Source: Colletotrichum lupini (Eukaryota; Ascomycota; Sordariomycetes; Glomerellales; Glomerellaceae). Taken from it: a stretch of DNA of 64,000 nucleotides. How positions within the stretch are numbered: the first letter of the stretch is position 1; each line of letters starts with the position of its first letter. This document shows, piece after piece, positions 13,363 through 23,712 of this stretch. The translations under genes were made by a program, and so were the position numbers. The notes below the pieces were generated by a model, which worked only from the letters and a program-made list of their open reading frames with translations, was not told the DNA's origin and did no database searches. The stretch covers positions 310,001-374,000 of the forward strand of contig NC_064681.1 in NCBI RefSeq assembly GCF_023278565.1. Direction: 5' to 3'.

Positions 13363-14064
13363 ATGCAGTTCACCATCGCCACCATCATTGCCTTCGCCGC
13401 CGCCGCTCAGGCCGGTCCCCTCGCTATCCGCGATGTCTGCAACTCCGCCCCCTCCGGCCCTACCACCGCCAGTGTCGAGCCCCGCTCCCAGCCCGCCGCC
13501 GCCACCGCGGACGCCTGCCAGAAGCTTTGCGAGGCCGACTCTGGCTGCCAGTCCTTCGTCTTCGGCCTTCCCCCCTCCGGCACCACCCCTCTCTGCTACC
13601 TCTACGCCGTCCCGGCTTCTCAGGTTCCCAAGCAGTCCAACACCAACTTGATGGTCTTTGACAAGGCTTGCACCAGCGTCCCCACCGTTGCTCCTACCCA
13701 GACCAACACCGGCGCCAACAACGGCAACACAGGCTCCAACACTGGTGCCAACACCGGCAACGCCAACACTGGCAGCAACAACAGCAACGGTAGCCAGCAG
13801 CCCAAGAAGCGTGCCAACGTCTGCGGCGCCGCCCCCGCCGGCCCCGCGACCAGCAGCCCCACCCCTCTCCTGAGCCGTGAGGACATCACCACCCAGGACG
13901 CCTGCTTGGCTATCTGCAAGCAGACCACTGGATGCCAGGCCATCGAGTTCGGCAAGCCCTCCGCCAACGAGCCGGTCCAGTGCCGCCTCTTCAACGTCCC
14001 GGCTTCCAGCCTGCCCGCTCCTACCAACGGTCAGACCTTCGTCGCCTTCGACATTGGCTGCTAA
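13363..14064 (+). CDS. Secreted protein with two Cys-rich PAN/apple-like modules
   Basis: 233 residues, one exon; the start ATG follows a CT/CA-rich leader and begins a clear signal peptide (cleavage after about residue 18, AAQA). Two related modules of about 80 residues follow, each beginning near V-C-(N/G)-x-A-P and carrying a DAC-x3-C-x5-GCQ core and a final Cys, with even Cys spacing that suggests disulphides in a PAN/apple-like fold. They are joined by a Thr/Asn/Gly repeat linker (about residues 106-146) that ends in KKR, a Kex2-type dibasic site just before module 2, so the protein may be cut into two pieces in the Golgi. PAN-like modules bind carbohydrate or protein; a cell-wall or host-surface role is inference. 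No exact family was recognised. Confidence 0.85.
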   Translation: MQFTIATIIAFAAAAQAGPLAIRDVCNSAPSGPTTASVEPRSQPAAATADACQKLCEADSGCQSFVFGLPPSGTTPLCYLYAVPASQVPKQSNTNLMVFDKACTSVPTVAPTQTNTGANNGNTGSNTGANTGNANTGSNNSNGSQQPKKRANVCGAAPAGPATSSPTPLLSREDITTQDACLAICKQTTGCQAIEFGKPSANEPVQCRLFNVPASSLPAPTNGQTFVAFDIGC

Positions 14065-15603
14065 ATGCACACACGTGCATAGCATCACGATACATTCCAC
14101 GGCGTGCCTTCGCTTGACGCGGCTCGAATCGGCGAGTTGGCTCAGAAGGTAGTGCTTTACTCTTCTACTCTCTCTCTCATAGCGTGGTTGGCCACGACGA
14201 CTTCTGCTTTGTATACATCGGAACGGAAAACTCGACAATTCCCCTCTTGGGACTTCGATCTTTGGGTGAATGGGGTACAACAGACGCTTGTGAATGAATG
14301 AATGGTTTTTCTGGTTGGTCATGGATAGAACACTCTTTTGGTATGCACTTTTTCTTAGCTCGATTTTTCGGAACAGTCATTCGTTTGGATATAGAAAAGG
14401 AACAACAGAAAAAGGAAAAAAAAAAGGAATTTGTATAGTAGGTAGCAAAATAGACTCGAGTTGGGAAACTTTTCCAGTGCCATTCTGTGACCTATTATGC
14501 CTTTCTAATACTGACCTCAGAAACCATCGCTGAGAGACTTGAGCAATCACTTCAGCCACTAGCTGGTTGGCAGGAGCTGATTCTGGACAGTCACCTTCAA
14601 AAGGATTACAGGCAGCTCAAACGAAAAGAATCGGATCTGTTGAAAAGAAGTGAGACTACTTCCGATTCCGTCTGCGAGGTCGCAACCATCCGCCGACTGC
14701 TATCGGAAAGGGCCGAGATCGGGAATCGGAGAAAAAGTGGAACGACGGATTCTTGAGCGGAGCCGTATTGCCGACCGATCGGCACCGTAAGGTCGGATGG
14801 AAGTCGCCATTATCGAACGGGCGACCGAAACCGCAGATGCAAGCCGTGGTCTAGCGTTAGATGCGCGGAGAAACAAGATTCTTTTTTAGCTGAATCGACG
14901 AGCCGTGGGGGGTTCATTTCTAAAGTTGCCAAGCAGAGCCAAGGCACTTTTAAAAAGTAAATGCACCAGGTACTAATTACACACTTGCCATGTTGGGGGC
15001 CACTGGAGAAAGCAAAAAGACCCAGTCGGCGATGTCGCCATCGACTTCAACATGAGGTGATTCAAATGAGCCAATCACACAACTTGCAAACGAATACCAT
15101 CATCCACCTCCACTGGCGCCATCCACCCGGCAGTGGTGACCTGCAACGGCATCTACGCAATTACAGGAATGGTGCCCCGGGAAAATGTCATCATTGACTG
15201 ATGATGCCATGCGGGCCCTGGGAAAACGACACTCAGAAACCGCTGTCAAAATGGACGACAAGTAGCTAAAAGCTCTAAACGAGGCAATACTCCCGAAGAA
15301 GGAAAGGAAACCAGCCCACTCGAGCAATCTACTCGCCAATCTCGTTTTTCCTCGTGCAGAGGTCTGCTCCGACAGCTTGGTCCGGGTCTTTTGGGGTCCG
15401 CATTGATAAGCCGTGCGCGTGGCCGCAGAGTTTCTTTTCCAAACACGCAAACGACCTTAGAAACTCGACTTCAGCCGGACAAGCGCGGGTGTTTCTGGTA
15501 CCGAGTGAAGTTGGGACCTCACCTTCTTCCAACATTGAGGCAAACAAAATAGCCACAAGCGCTAGGGAGAGAATCTGAGAATTCACAATATCAGCAACCT
15601 ACG
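14065..15603. other. Intergenic region upstream of the transporter
   Basis: Holds the 3' UTR of the secreted protein and the promoter of the transporter. CGG- and CCG-containing words are frequent around 14690-14830 (for example GCCGACCGATCGGCACC), which could be sites for Zn2Cys6 regulators, but no defined operator can be named. No gene seen. Confidence 0.5.
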
Positions 15604-17422
15604 ATGAGCGCGCCAAAGAATCCTCCGCCCGAGAAGGCGCTAGATACGCCGGCGAATGATATCAGCGGGACGGATAGCCCGTCCGAAGTTGAGCTTGAGC
15701 AGGATGTAGTCAATGAGAAGTCGCTGTTGAGGAAGCTTGATCTCAAGCTTCTGCCGGCGGTGGGCATTTTGTACCTTCTCTCATTCCTCGACCGATCTAA
15801 TGGTGAGATTCTCCAGAAAACCCTGCTGCGAGACAATCTACTAATATCTACGTAGTGGGCAATGCTCGAATTGAAGGCCTTACTACCGATCTCAACATGA
15901 GTATGCTTCTTCAATCAGACAGACTCAGGCAAGACCGAACCGGTGTAGCTGATACTTGGCAGGTGGTAACCAGTATTTGACTGGTCTAACTCTATACTTT
16001 ATCGGTTATGTTCTCTTTGAAGTAAGTGCTTCCACAACAACGTTCCGAAGAGACATGTGTTCGTGCAATGCTAAACGTTCCAGATTCCATGCAACATCGT
16101 CTTGAAAAGGACCACTCCACGCTTTTGGCTTCCGACACTGACTATCGCATGGGGCATTGTCGCGACGCTCATGGGAATCGTCACTAATATGGCCGGATTC
16201 TTTGTCGCCCGCTTCTTCCTCGGTGTCACTGAGAGCGGTCTCTTTCCTGGAGTGGTGTACTACTTCTCGATGTGGTAGGTTTCAATGGGCCAGGAGCTTA
16301 AGGATGGCATAGTTCTGACCTGAACTTCCTCAGGTATAAGCGTCGCGAGAGACAGTTCCGCATCTCCCTCTTCTTCAGCGCTGCCTCTCTTGCCGGTACG
16401 TTCGGCGGTATCCTAGCATGGGGAATCGGACACATGAGAGTTGTATGGGACAATGGCTGGAGATGGATCTTTATCTTGGTTTGTGACCTCCCCATTGAAA
16501 ATCAAGAAACGTTGCCTGACAATCTGATAGGAGGGTATCGCAACCGTGGTCATTGCTGTCGGCGCATACTGGTTCATCCAAAACTACCCCGACACGGCCA
16601 AATTTGTTTCTGAAAAGGAGCGCCGCTTTATCAGGGCCAGATTAGCTTCCGACAGCGATGCCACCCATAACGAGAAGTTCTCGTGGAGTAATGTGATGGA
16701 TGCTATCAAGGACCCAAAGTGCTGGTTGTACGGTCTTGGTTTCCACACCATGAGCTTGCCGCTATACACGTTTTCTTTGTTCATTGTGAGTTACTCTCAC
16801 AAACTTAGTGGACCATCTCACTGACTTTGCCTAGCCTACCATCATTAAGAACCTCGGGTACACCGCGGCCGTCGCCCAACTGCTCACTATCCCTCCTTAC
16901 GCCGTCGCCTTTGTCACAACATTGACCGTCGCGATTTACTCCGAACGCACCGGCCGCCGTGCCTTCTTCATCATGGGATCATCCGCGGTCGCGGCGATTG
17001 GTTACATCATTCTTTTAGCCAACTCCGACCCTGCGGGGAAGCCTGGCGTCTCGTACCTCGGAACCTTCTTCGCAGCTGCGGGAATCTACCCCGCCACCGC
17101 TCTCGTCCTCTCGTGGCCGGCCATCAATGTCTCTGGGCAGACCAAGCGTGCTGTAGGCAACGCAATGCAGATCACTATTGGAAATTTGGGAGCTGTGTTG
17201 GGAACACAGTTGTATCGTGCCAATGATGGCCCGAGGTACATTGTCGGCCACTCTTTCGCTTTGGGGTATCTTTTGGCGAATATCATCGTCTGTGGTATCT
17301 TGTACTTTGTGTTGAAGGGTGAGAATAAGAGACGCGAGGCCATTGCACCGGAAGTTCAAGCAATTGGGGACTTGGAGGATTGGCCCGGTGACAAGGACCC
17401 TAGATGGAGATTCCAATACTAG
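15604..17422 (+). CDS. MFS transporter, anion:cation symporter (allantoate/nicotinate permease-like)
   Basis: Seven exons predicted: 15604-15802, 15856-15900, 15963-16021, 16084-16274, 16334-16478, 16531-16785, 16835-17422, giving 493 residues; every junction keeps frame and has GT-AG ends. The sequence shows the ACS signature LDRSNVGNARIEGL after helix 1, FEIPCN in helix 2, RFFLGVTESGLFPG in helix 4, WR(W)IFILEG before helix 6 and a central hydrophilic loop, fitting 12 membrane helices. The family includes yeast Dal5 (allantoate) and Tna1 (nicotinate) and imports organic anions across the plasma membrane. It is the first gene of the accessory group and could supply or export a pathway acid; the substrate is not predictable from sequence. 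Confidence 0.93.
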
Positions 17423-17827
17423 TGAAAATCGGCATTGGCTGGTTCAGAGCGTAAAGGGCAGTTTCATGGACAGGCAGTGCCAAGACTGACTGCTTGTGTA
17501 TGAATCCTAGTTTGTTCACAGACTTCTGAAGTTGAAATTGGAATCGCGAGGAAGTTCGAACGCCCACAGAAGAATTGAGAACATCCCTTACGTTGCTTGT
17601 TGTATCCAGCAAGCTGTGACCTTCCCCATGAAGCCATGCATGTGCTTCAGCAATATCACTAAGAGAAGCATGAACTCGGCAAATTTTGGGCTAATCTTTG
17701 AAGGCAATGTCTTGTTTAGAAACGCTTTTGTCTTTGTTGGCGGTGAATACGGAACTTGCTAGAAAACTTCACCCAACAAGAGTCGGATGTTGACTGCGAC
17801 TATCTATTTGAAGGAATTGAGCTAACA
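17423..17827. other. Convergent intergenic spacer
   Basis: About 400 bp between the 3' ends of the transporter (+) and the receptor-like gene (-). It should hold both terminators; no gene seen. Confidence 0.5.
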
Positions 17828-19303
17828 TCAAGGCTTGCTCGACTCAATACTGACGCTGATTAAGTCCGTTCTTACAATACTTCTGTGCATGTTTTTCCCT
17901 TGCAGAATGCTCTCTTGACTTCCCTTTGTGACCGTCGTTGTTGTTACCTTATCGTCAAAGCTGATCGCAGCAGCGTCGTGTTGCCTTTTAGCTACTCTCT
18001 TCTTTACTTCCTTTGATCGAGACATTTCAATATCGGATCGATGTTGACCACTAGGACCCGAACCATAGTTCTCATACGTATACCGTCCTCCACCAGAACT
18101 GAAAATGCGCTTGCCAAAGATGAGCTCGCCGAGGGGTTGGAGTACGGGAATACATGCGGCAATGATCATCGTGCTGCCCTCGACTCTAGCAAAGGGAATT
18201 CAGCACAAGTTCTCAACACACCATTGTGGCTATCAACATTGAGGACAGTTGCTTAACTCACATAGTCCAAATCACCAAGTCTGAAGTGTCATCTGAAACA
18301 TCACACGACTAGTTTAGACTCGGCGTGTTATTCCAAGCGGGATTTCCAACAAACTCACATGAGAAGTCCAAGCTTGCGAGACTTGGAAGCCGAGAGCATT
18401 TGTATGTGGCAACGATCGATGAGCTTTTCGTCAAGAATGTCAGTTTTGTTTGCCATCAGGAAGCAAGAAAGATTGAGCCTCAACACGCACATTGACCCGA
18501 TCCCAAGAGCGATGCTCAGAGCTACCTTCTTTCTCACACTCATCTGTAGCTTCGCGAGGACGACGGCTGGATAGATGGCCAAGTAAAGGTCTACAAACGC
18601 GCAGAAGCCTAAATAATCTGTCAGGAAAAGGATTCTAAAGGACAGAAACAGAGCGGGGTTGAAGCACCTCCAGAGTAGATGGCAAAGTAAACCAGAATCC
18701 ACTTGTCCCAGCACGTCTTGTCTGTGACTGAAAAGTCCCACTGCGAGTGAGAAGGTTGGCATTGGGCAAAAAGAATGATTACGCATCCAATCAAGTTGAT
18801 GAGACAGAATGAGGCGATGAACCACAGGAAAAGAGCATGCCATTTGCTGGGATTCATGATCCGTGTGAGGAGCGCGACAACAGCAAGCTTCGGGAGTCCA
18901 AAGGACATGACACCAGGAGGAAAGCCAGCAATGGTCCATAGTATTGCTCCCGACTTCTGCTCGAGTGTTAGCACATCAAAATGCCGGCCATTTCCATGCG
19001 CCACCGCCGCGATAGCTGTTCCAACATTCGTCCATCCACAGACCTGGAGCAGAGATCGTCAACAACTGGGAAATCTCGGACAATACGTCGTACTGGAGAC
19101 GGTCGAATCGAAGCTGAGATGATGCTTACTACAGACGCGACAATCAAGTAGTCGTCGAGATGAAACTGCTTCAAAATTCTTCCTCTAACGAACAGTCTAC
19201 CAGCGGTGAAGAGGGTGCTGAGGACCGACATAGAGATGACAATGCCAAGTGCCACAGGGCCCTTGTCTTCGGCATTTCGGTTGAGCGACACTTTTCCGGA
19301 CAT
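17828..19303 (-). CDS. Pth11-like integral membrane protein (fungal rhodopsin-type domain)
   Basis: Six exons on the minus strand: 19303-19130, 19043-18668, 18608-18491, 18423-18359, 18292-18262, 18185-17828; 373 residues, all phases agree. Seven hydrophobic segments are visible. Motifs typical of the fungal rhodopsin-like (SAT/Pth11) domain occur in order: R-x-x-x-R(G)-R-x-L-K-x-F-x-x-D-D-Y near residues 40-52, CGWTNVG, the TC-W-x-KW loop, IYSGGFCAFVDLYLA with a following YP, Y-K-C near exon 4, YDTSDLVIWTIVEGS, then a C-terminal hydrophilic tail rich in Ser/Lys/Arg. No CFEM domain precedes it, so it belongs to the CFEM-less group. Members sense host or nutrient cues at the plasma membrane (known from Magnaporthe PTH11); this one's ligand is unknown. 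The start was chosen at MSGKV because upstream residues are unlike the family. Confidence 0.88.
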
Positions 19304-19853
19304 TGCTCCAGAAAGTCGAGGAGGATGAGAACAACGGATCGAACAAAGGGGAGACCTCAAAGACAGATCGAAAAGTCGGCGCCGGCAGCCACCAAATAGA
19401 AGAACTATGATACGCGGTTGCCAGGAAGAAAAGACAAGCCCCTTCCATACTGAGCCTCGGTCAGAGGGTCAGATTCATGAACATTTGAAGACTGCAACGT
19501 CTCTCGAACTGCGATCGACAGTTGGACATGTGGAATGCGCAGTTCCCCCTTCTCCTATCGGCATCAAACGTTCTCAATCAGTCCATCGATGACACCTCGG
19601 CGAATACCCTGTGTGAGCTTCCACCGCCATTGGCGGTAATCTCAGTCTGGCTGACAAGGAACGGTGATTAAAGGACCAATTTTCGAGTTTCCCAAGTTCC
19701 CACTAATGTATTCCGACAAACTGAAGGATCGTATTGAAGACTTTCGTATTCCTCCCAGCATGGGTGAACCAACAGCCCGGGGACCCGGGGCCGCGCACGC
19801 ACTCAACCAACAAAAAACACCAACACAAGACTCTCATTCGTCGCCAGGGTAGA

Positions 19854-19861
19854 GATTCCAC
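19854..19861. repeat. Target-site duplication, left copy (GATTCCAC)
   Basis: Perfect 8-bp direct repeat of 20291-20298, abutting the MITE terminal inverted repeat. An undamaged duplication points to a fairly recent insertion. Confidence 0.9.
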
Positions 19862-20290
19862 CAGCGCTTATACCCATTCAAATCAATCAAACAAATAAGT
19901 CAAACAAACAGTCAAATATAGGAATTTCAGTAAGTCAAATAATCAAATATTCTAGCCCATATATTTAGTATATTTGATCAAATCTAGAATCTAAGGGTGG
20001 GCCCGAATATACTAATAATATACCGAGAAAATACGGTAAAAAAGGGGCCGCCCGGACCCGGATTCGAACACCGGACCTCCGGTATTAAAGTAGGCCCGCT
20101 AAAAAAAATTCGGCAGCTCTAGCGCAGAATCTACTATACTATTTATACCTCTAAACGGGCTATAGAAAATTCTAATAAATTAATTAAATATTTATTAAAT
20201 AAGTTAAATAATCAAATATAGCGCGAGAAATCAGCTAAACAATTAAATATGAGGTTCATATTTGATTTGTTTGTATGGGTATAAGCGCTG
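19862..20290. mobile_element. Non-autonomous hAT-type MITE with intact TIRs and 8-bp TSD
   Basis: The left end CAGCGCTTATACCCAT is matched by a perfect 16-bp inverted copy at the right end. The element is flanked on both sides by GATTCCAC (19854-19861 and 20291-20298), an 8-bp target-site duplication. CAGCG...CGCTG ends and 8-bp duplications are hallmarks of the hAT superfamily. Subterminal TCAAATA-type words recur on both strands. At 429 bp it has no room for a transposase. The inside is AT-rich apart from a GC-rich patch at about 20046-20095, which on the minus strand carries a tRNA B-box-like GTTCGAATCC followed by CCCC and T6, suggesting a captured or ancestral Pol III unit. Confidence 0.9.
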
Positions 20291-20298
20291 GATTCCAC
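20291..20298. repeat. Target-site duplication, right copy (GATTCCAC)
   Basis: Perfect partner of 19854-19861. Confidence 0.9.
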
Positions 20299-20770
20299 TA
20301 CATCCTTGACAAAGAATGTTTGCTTTCACCTGATTTTTGGGTCTCCCGTTCTCCCCGCCCCTTGCCCAGGTCTTGGTATGGAGCCATGCCACAAAGGTAT
20401 CACCAGATACGCTGAATAGCCCAAGACTTGTTTGTTGCCGTCGTTGGTGCAGAGTTGCAGATAATCCCAGCGAGGAGTTTTAATCGACCGCAAGACTTCT
20501 CATTTGGGAGCGCAATTTACAGAATGGAGTACCGACAATTATGGTAGCAACAGCCCCAGGATTCTGTGGTCAGAGTCGACATGAGAACCGCCGCCTTCAT
20601 ATTGGAAAAGGCAAAGGTGGTCCTTCTTGAGTAAACCGGGTTTCTCAAATTCTTTGCTTTGCATTTATATATCCCTTCCCTTCTTTGTGCTTTGATTTTG
20701 GCGGCATTCTTTCATTCAATCTTCAGACTTCCCATCGCCACAATAACTTGATCATTTCAATCCTTAAAAA

Positions 20771-22158
20771 ATGGGTTCTATTCCGGAAAAGACGCTTGTG
20801 GACACCTCCATCGCTACCCAGGCCAACGATGCCCAGAGGGTAGCACACCTAGCCAACAATATCGGCACTCTTGGTACATCTTTTCTCCTCGACGATGAAG
20901 CGGGTCGTCTTGCCCTTCTGAAGCAGGCCCGGTCACTGCTACAGGCGCTGGAGACCCCAAGAGAGACGATGATTAAACATTGTTGGGCTCAGGTGAGGAC
21001 AATCGCCTTCCACATTCACTTTCGTTTTATGGGAGTACTTGCTAAGTTGCTATTACCATCAGCCTGCTGTGACCTTCGTCATTGCGACTGGCATTGAGTC
21101 GGGCCTGTTTCAGTACCTGGCCCAAAACCCTGGTCCGAAGACCGTGGATCATCTAGGCAAAGCTCTTCGTTTTGATATCGATGTACTTTCTCGCACACTG
21201 CGTCATCTCTGCTCAATGGGATACCTCAAGGAAGTTGGCCCGGATGAGTACGACGGCACAAACTTCACCAAGTCGCTGAGTTTACCGATCATAGCCGGCG
21301 GATATCCTTGTCTGTAAGATTGCTTCAAGTCACTCTTCCTTCGTTGTGCTACCGTTTCTATGGACTGACCATCCTGTCACATCACTTAGCGTCGAAAGTA
21401 GCTGGCCGACATTTTCGAATTTCCCCCTCTACCTCAAAAAACACGACTGGTCCATCTCGCCGGACCCTAGAGAGGGGCCAATGCAGGATGTCATCGGTAA
21501 AGATAACAACTTCTTCAAGCACGTGATGACCAATCATCCCGCCGGAGAATTCCAGAACCATATGGCCGGATACAGGCAAGGACGCCCTTCCTGGATGGAT
21601 GATGGATTTTTCCCTGTTTCAGAGCGCCTTGTCAAAGGCGCAGACAGTTCATCAGAGGCGGCTTTTCTGGTCGACATTGGCGGTAGCATCGGCCACGATC
21701 TAGACGAATTCTGTCGAAAGCATCTCACTGCTCCCGGCCGACACGTCCTCCAAGATCTTGAATACGTACTATCTCAGGTTCAGAAGGTTGACCCTAAGAT
21801 TGAGCCCATGTCGTACGATTTCCACACAGAGCAGCCCGTCAAAGGCGCAAGAGCCTATTATATGCACTCTGTTTTACACGACTGGACGGATGATGTTTGC
21901 AGGAGCATCTTGTCGCACGTCACTGCGGCAATGAAACCGGGTTACAGCAAGCTCCTCATTAATGAGAATGTGATTCCCTCGACGGGGGCTGATTGGCAGG
22001 CTACGGCGCTGGATATGATGATGATGACACTCTTTAGTTCCAGGGAGCGAACAGAAGAGCAATGGCGCAAGCTTCTGGAACCTGCTGGTCTCAAGATTGC
22101 CAAGATTTGGTCAGCGGGTGAAGGCGTAGAGAGCTTGATCGAGTGTGAGTTGGCATGA
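20771..22158 (+). CDS. SAM-dependent O-methyltransferase (plant/fungal OMT type)
   Basis: Exons 20771-20992, 21063-21313 and 21390-22158 give 413 residues. An N-terminal dimerisation/winged-helix part contains ATGIESGLFQYL and the LSRTLRHLCSMGYL helix. The SAM-binding loop reads FLVDIGGSIGHDL (the family third Gly is Ser here). The catalytic-base motif is HSVLHDW, followed by LLINENVIP, DMMMMTLFSSRERTEEQW and the C-terminal GLKIAKIW. This is the architecture of fungal secondary-metabolite OMTs such as the sterigmatocystin methyltransferases; it methylates a phenolic or enolic hydroxyl. It is the only cluster enzyme with a complete frame and no obvious active-site loss besides the minus-strand dioxygenase. 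The nitrilase follows on the same strand after about 375 bp. Confidence 0.92.
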
Positions 22159-22534
22159 TTGAGGACATTGGGACACGCGTGGATGTTTCCAATGATAAAG
22201 AATAAATGATGAGATGTTGTTGCATTGGCCTATAAAACTGCTGTGCTTGGGAACGCTGTGATGGTATTGGTAGATGCAACTATTAAAGAGTGTAGTTAGT
22301 TGCGTGAGATCAGTAAGCGGAACAAGGATCTGTGGTCCGCCGGCAACAGAAAAAGCCCCGAGAGATAGACACATCATTCCAACTTCTCGTGCCAACCGAC
22401 TTGGAGCCATTAAACAAAATCAAGCGTCGTCCATCACCAGGTATCTTAGTAGCGTCGCATTTGATTGAGCCAAATAATTCGGTGTCTTGACCATTCTAGA
22501 CCAGTCTGCGCGAGCTCAGCTTTCCCCCGCGACT
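22159..22534. other. Intergenic spacer
   Basis: About 375 bp between the O-methyltransferase stop and the nitrilase ATG, both on the + strand. It should hold the terminator of the first and the promoter of the second; no TATA box or gene stands out. Confidence 0.45.
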
Positions 22535-23642
22535 ATGTTCACCTCAATCCGAGTTGCCGCCTGCCACGTCTCGCCTATTTTCCTCTCCGCGCGACGCACA
22601 ACCGAAAAGGCAATCTCCCTCATTGACCAAGCATCCAGGAACAAAGCAAACCTCGTTGTCTTCCCAGAGACCTACATCCCAGCGTTCCCGATCTGGTCCT
22701 CCCTGCGCGCCCCCTTTGAGAACCATGACCTCTTCCAGTCCATGGTGCAGGAATCCGTCCACATCGACGGCGAAGAGGTAGACGCTCTCCGCTCCACGGC
22801 AAAGAAGCTCAATGTACTGCTTAGCGTCGGCATTTCTGAAAAGGCTCGCTACAGCAGCGCGACGCTTTTTAATACTAACATCATCATCGGTACTGACGGA
22901 GAGATCCTAGTCCATCACCGAAAACTCATGCCAACGTTTTTCGAAAAGTTGACGTGGGCGCCCGGAGATGGCTACGGCCTGCGCGTCGCAGAGACGCGAT
23001 TCGGGAAGATTGGGAATCTCATTTGCGGGGAGAACACAAACCCGCTTGCGAGGTATGCGCTCATGGCGCAGGGAGAGCAGATTCACATCTTCACATGGCC
23101 TGCGATATGGCCGACGAGAGTTCCGAAATTCAAGGAGACAAGCTCTCGAGTGGGATCAAGCGTGGCTAAATGGGCCAACTACGACAATGTTGCTGCCAAC
23201 AGGACGAGGGCGGCTGCACACTGCTTTGAGGCTAAAAGCTTTGGTGTTCTCTGCTCAGGAGTCCTGGGCGAGGATGCAATTGAGTCTGTCTCTTCGGGGG
23301 CGAGACAAGAAGACGTGGTCTCCCAAGCGCTGAGAGATTCGCCACGGGGCGCGACCATGTTCTTGGACTCAACAGGCGCATTATTGCCGGGGGTTTACAA
23401 TTGAAGAAGGAACTCTCCGAGAAACCCCGTCAGAATTCTTGCAACACGAAGAAGGCATCTTGTATGCAGACTTAGATGTTGGGGATTGTGTTGAGGGAAA
23501 GCAGTACCACGATGTGGTTGGCGGGTATCAACGCCTAGACGTGTTTGATCTGAAGGTTGACCGTAGACGGCGGGAACCGGCTCTGTTCAGGGGAGACAAT
23601 CTCAAATTGAAAGGAGAAATAGATGCTCTTGAAGAGGATTGA
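22535..23642 (+). CDS. Nitrilase with an apparent one-base frameshift near the C-terminus
   Basis: Carbon-nitrogen hydrolase converting nitriles to acids plus ammonia. The first frame (22535-23404) encodes 289 residues with the full catalytic triad: Glu45 in FPETYIPAFP, Lys130 in HHRKLMPTF, and Cys164 in LICGENTNP. The WAPGDG and IFTWPAIWP stretches fit fungal aliphatic/aryl nitrilases. This frame stops right after STGALLPG, but the +1 frame continues as the normal family end (EEGILYADLDV, then YHDVVGGYQRLDVF) to a stop at 23640-23642. The break falls at a G5 run, 23389-23393; with one G fewer the protein would be about 368 residues, a normal length. I found no GT-AG intron restoring phase. 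So this is a sequencing error, a fresh frameshift allele, or a truncated protein lacking the C-terminal helix used in oligomer assembly. The ATG was chosen because the longer frame starts with TTG. Confidence 0.85.
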
Positions 23643-23712
23643 ACTGATCAAAGACACACCAAGTTATTATGACTTGAATTAGTTGGGTACAGACTAGCTA
23701 TGATCCTGTCGC

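Larger units (their letters stand above)
19304..20770. other. Divergent promoter region with a MITE
   Basis: 1.47 kb between the receptor-like gene (-) and the O-methyltransferase (+). It contains a 429-bp hAT-type MITE (19862-20290). A TATA-like TATATAT lies at 20666-20672, about 100 bp before the O-methyltransferase ATG. No gene seen. Confidence 0.6.

Noticed and set aside
13315..14322. 335-codon antisense frame over the secreted two-module protein
   Set aside because: Gly/Ala/Val-rich shadow of a Cys-patterned sense protein with signal peptide.
23393..23433. A 41-bp GT-AG intron to explain the nitrilase frame break
   Set aside because: It would keep the wrong phase downstream and remove conserved residues; a one-base shift in the G5 run is simpler.
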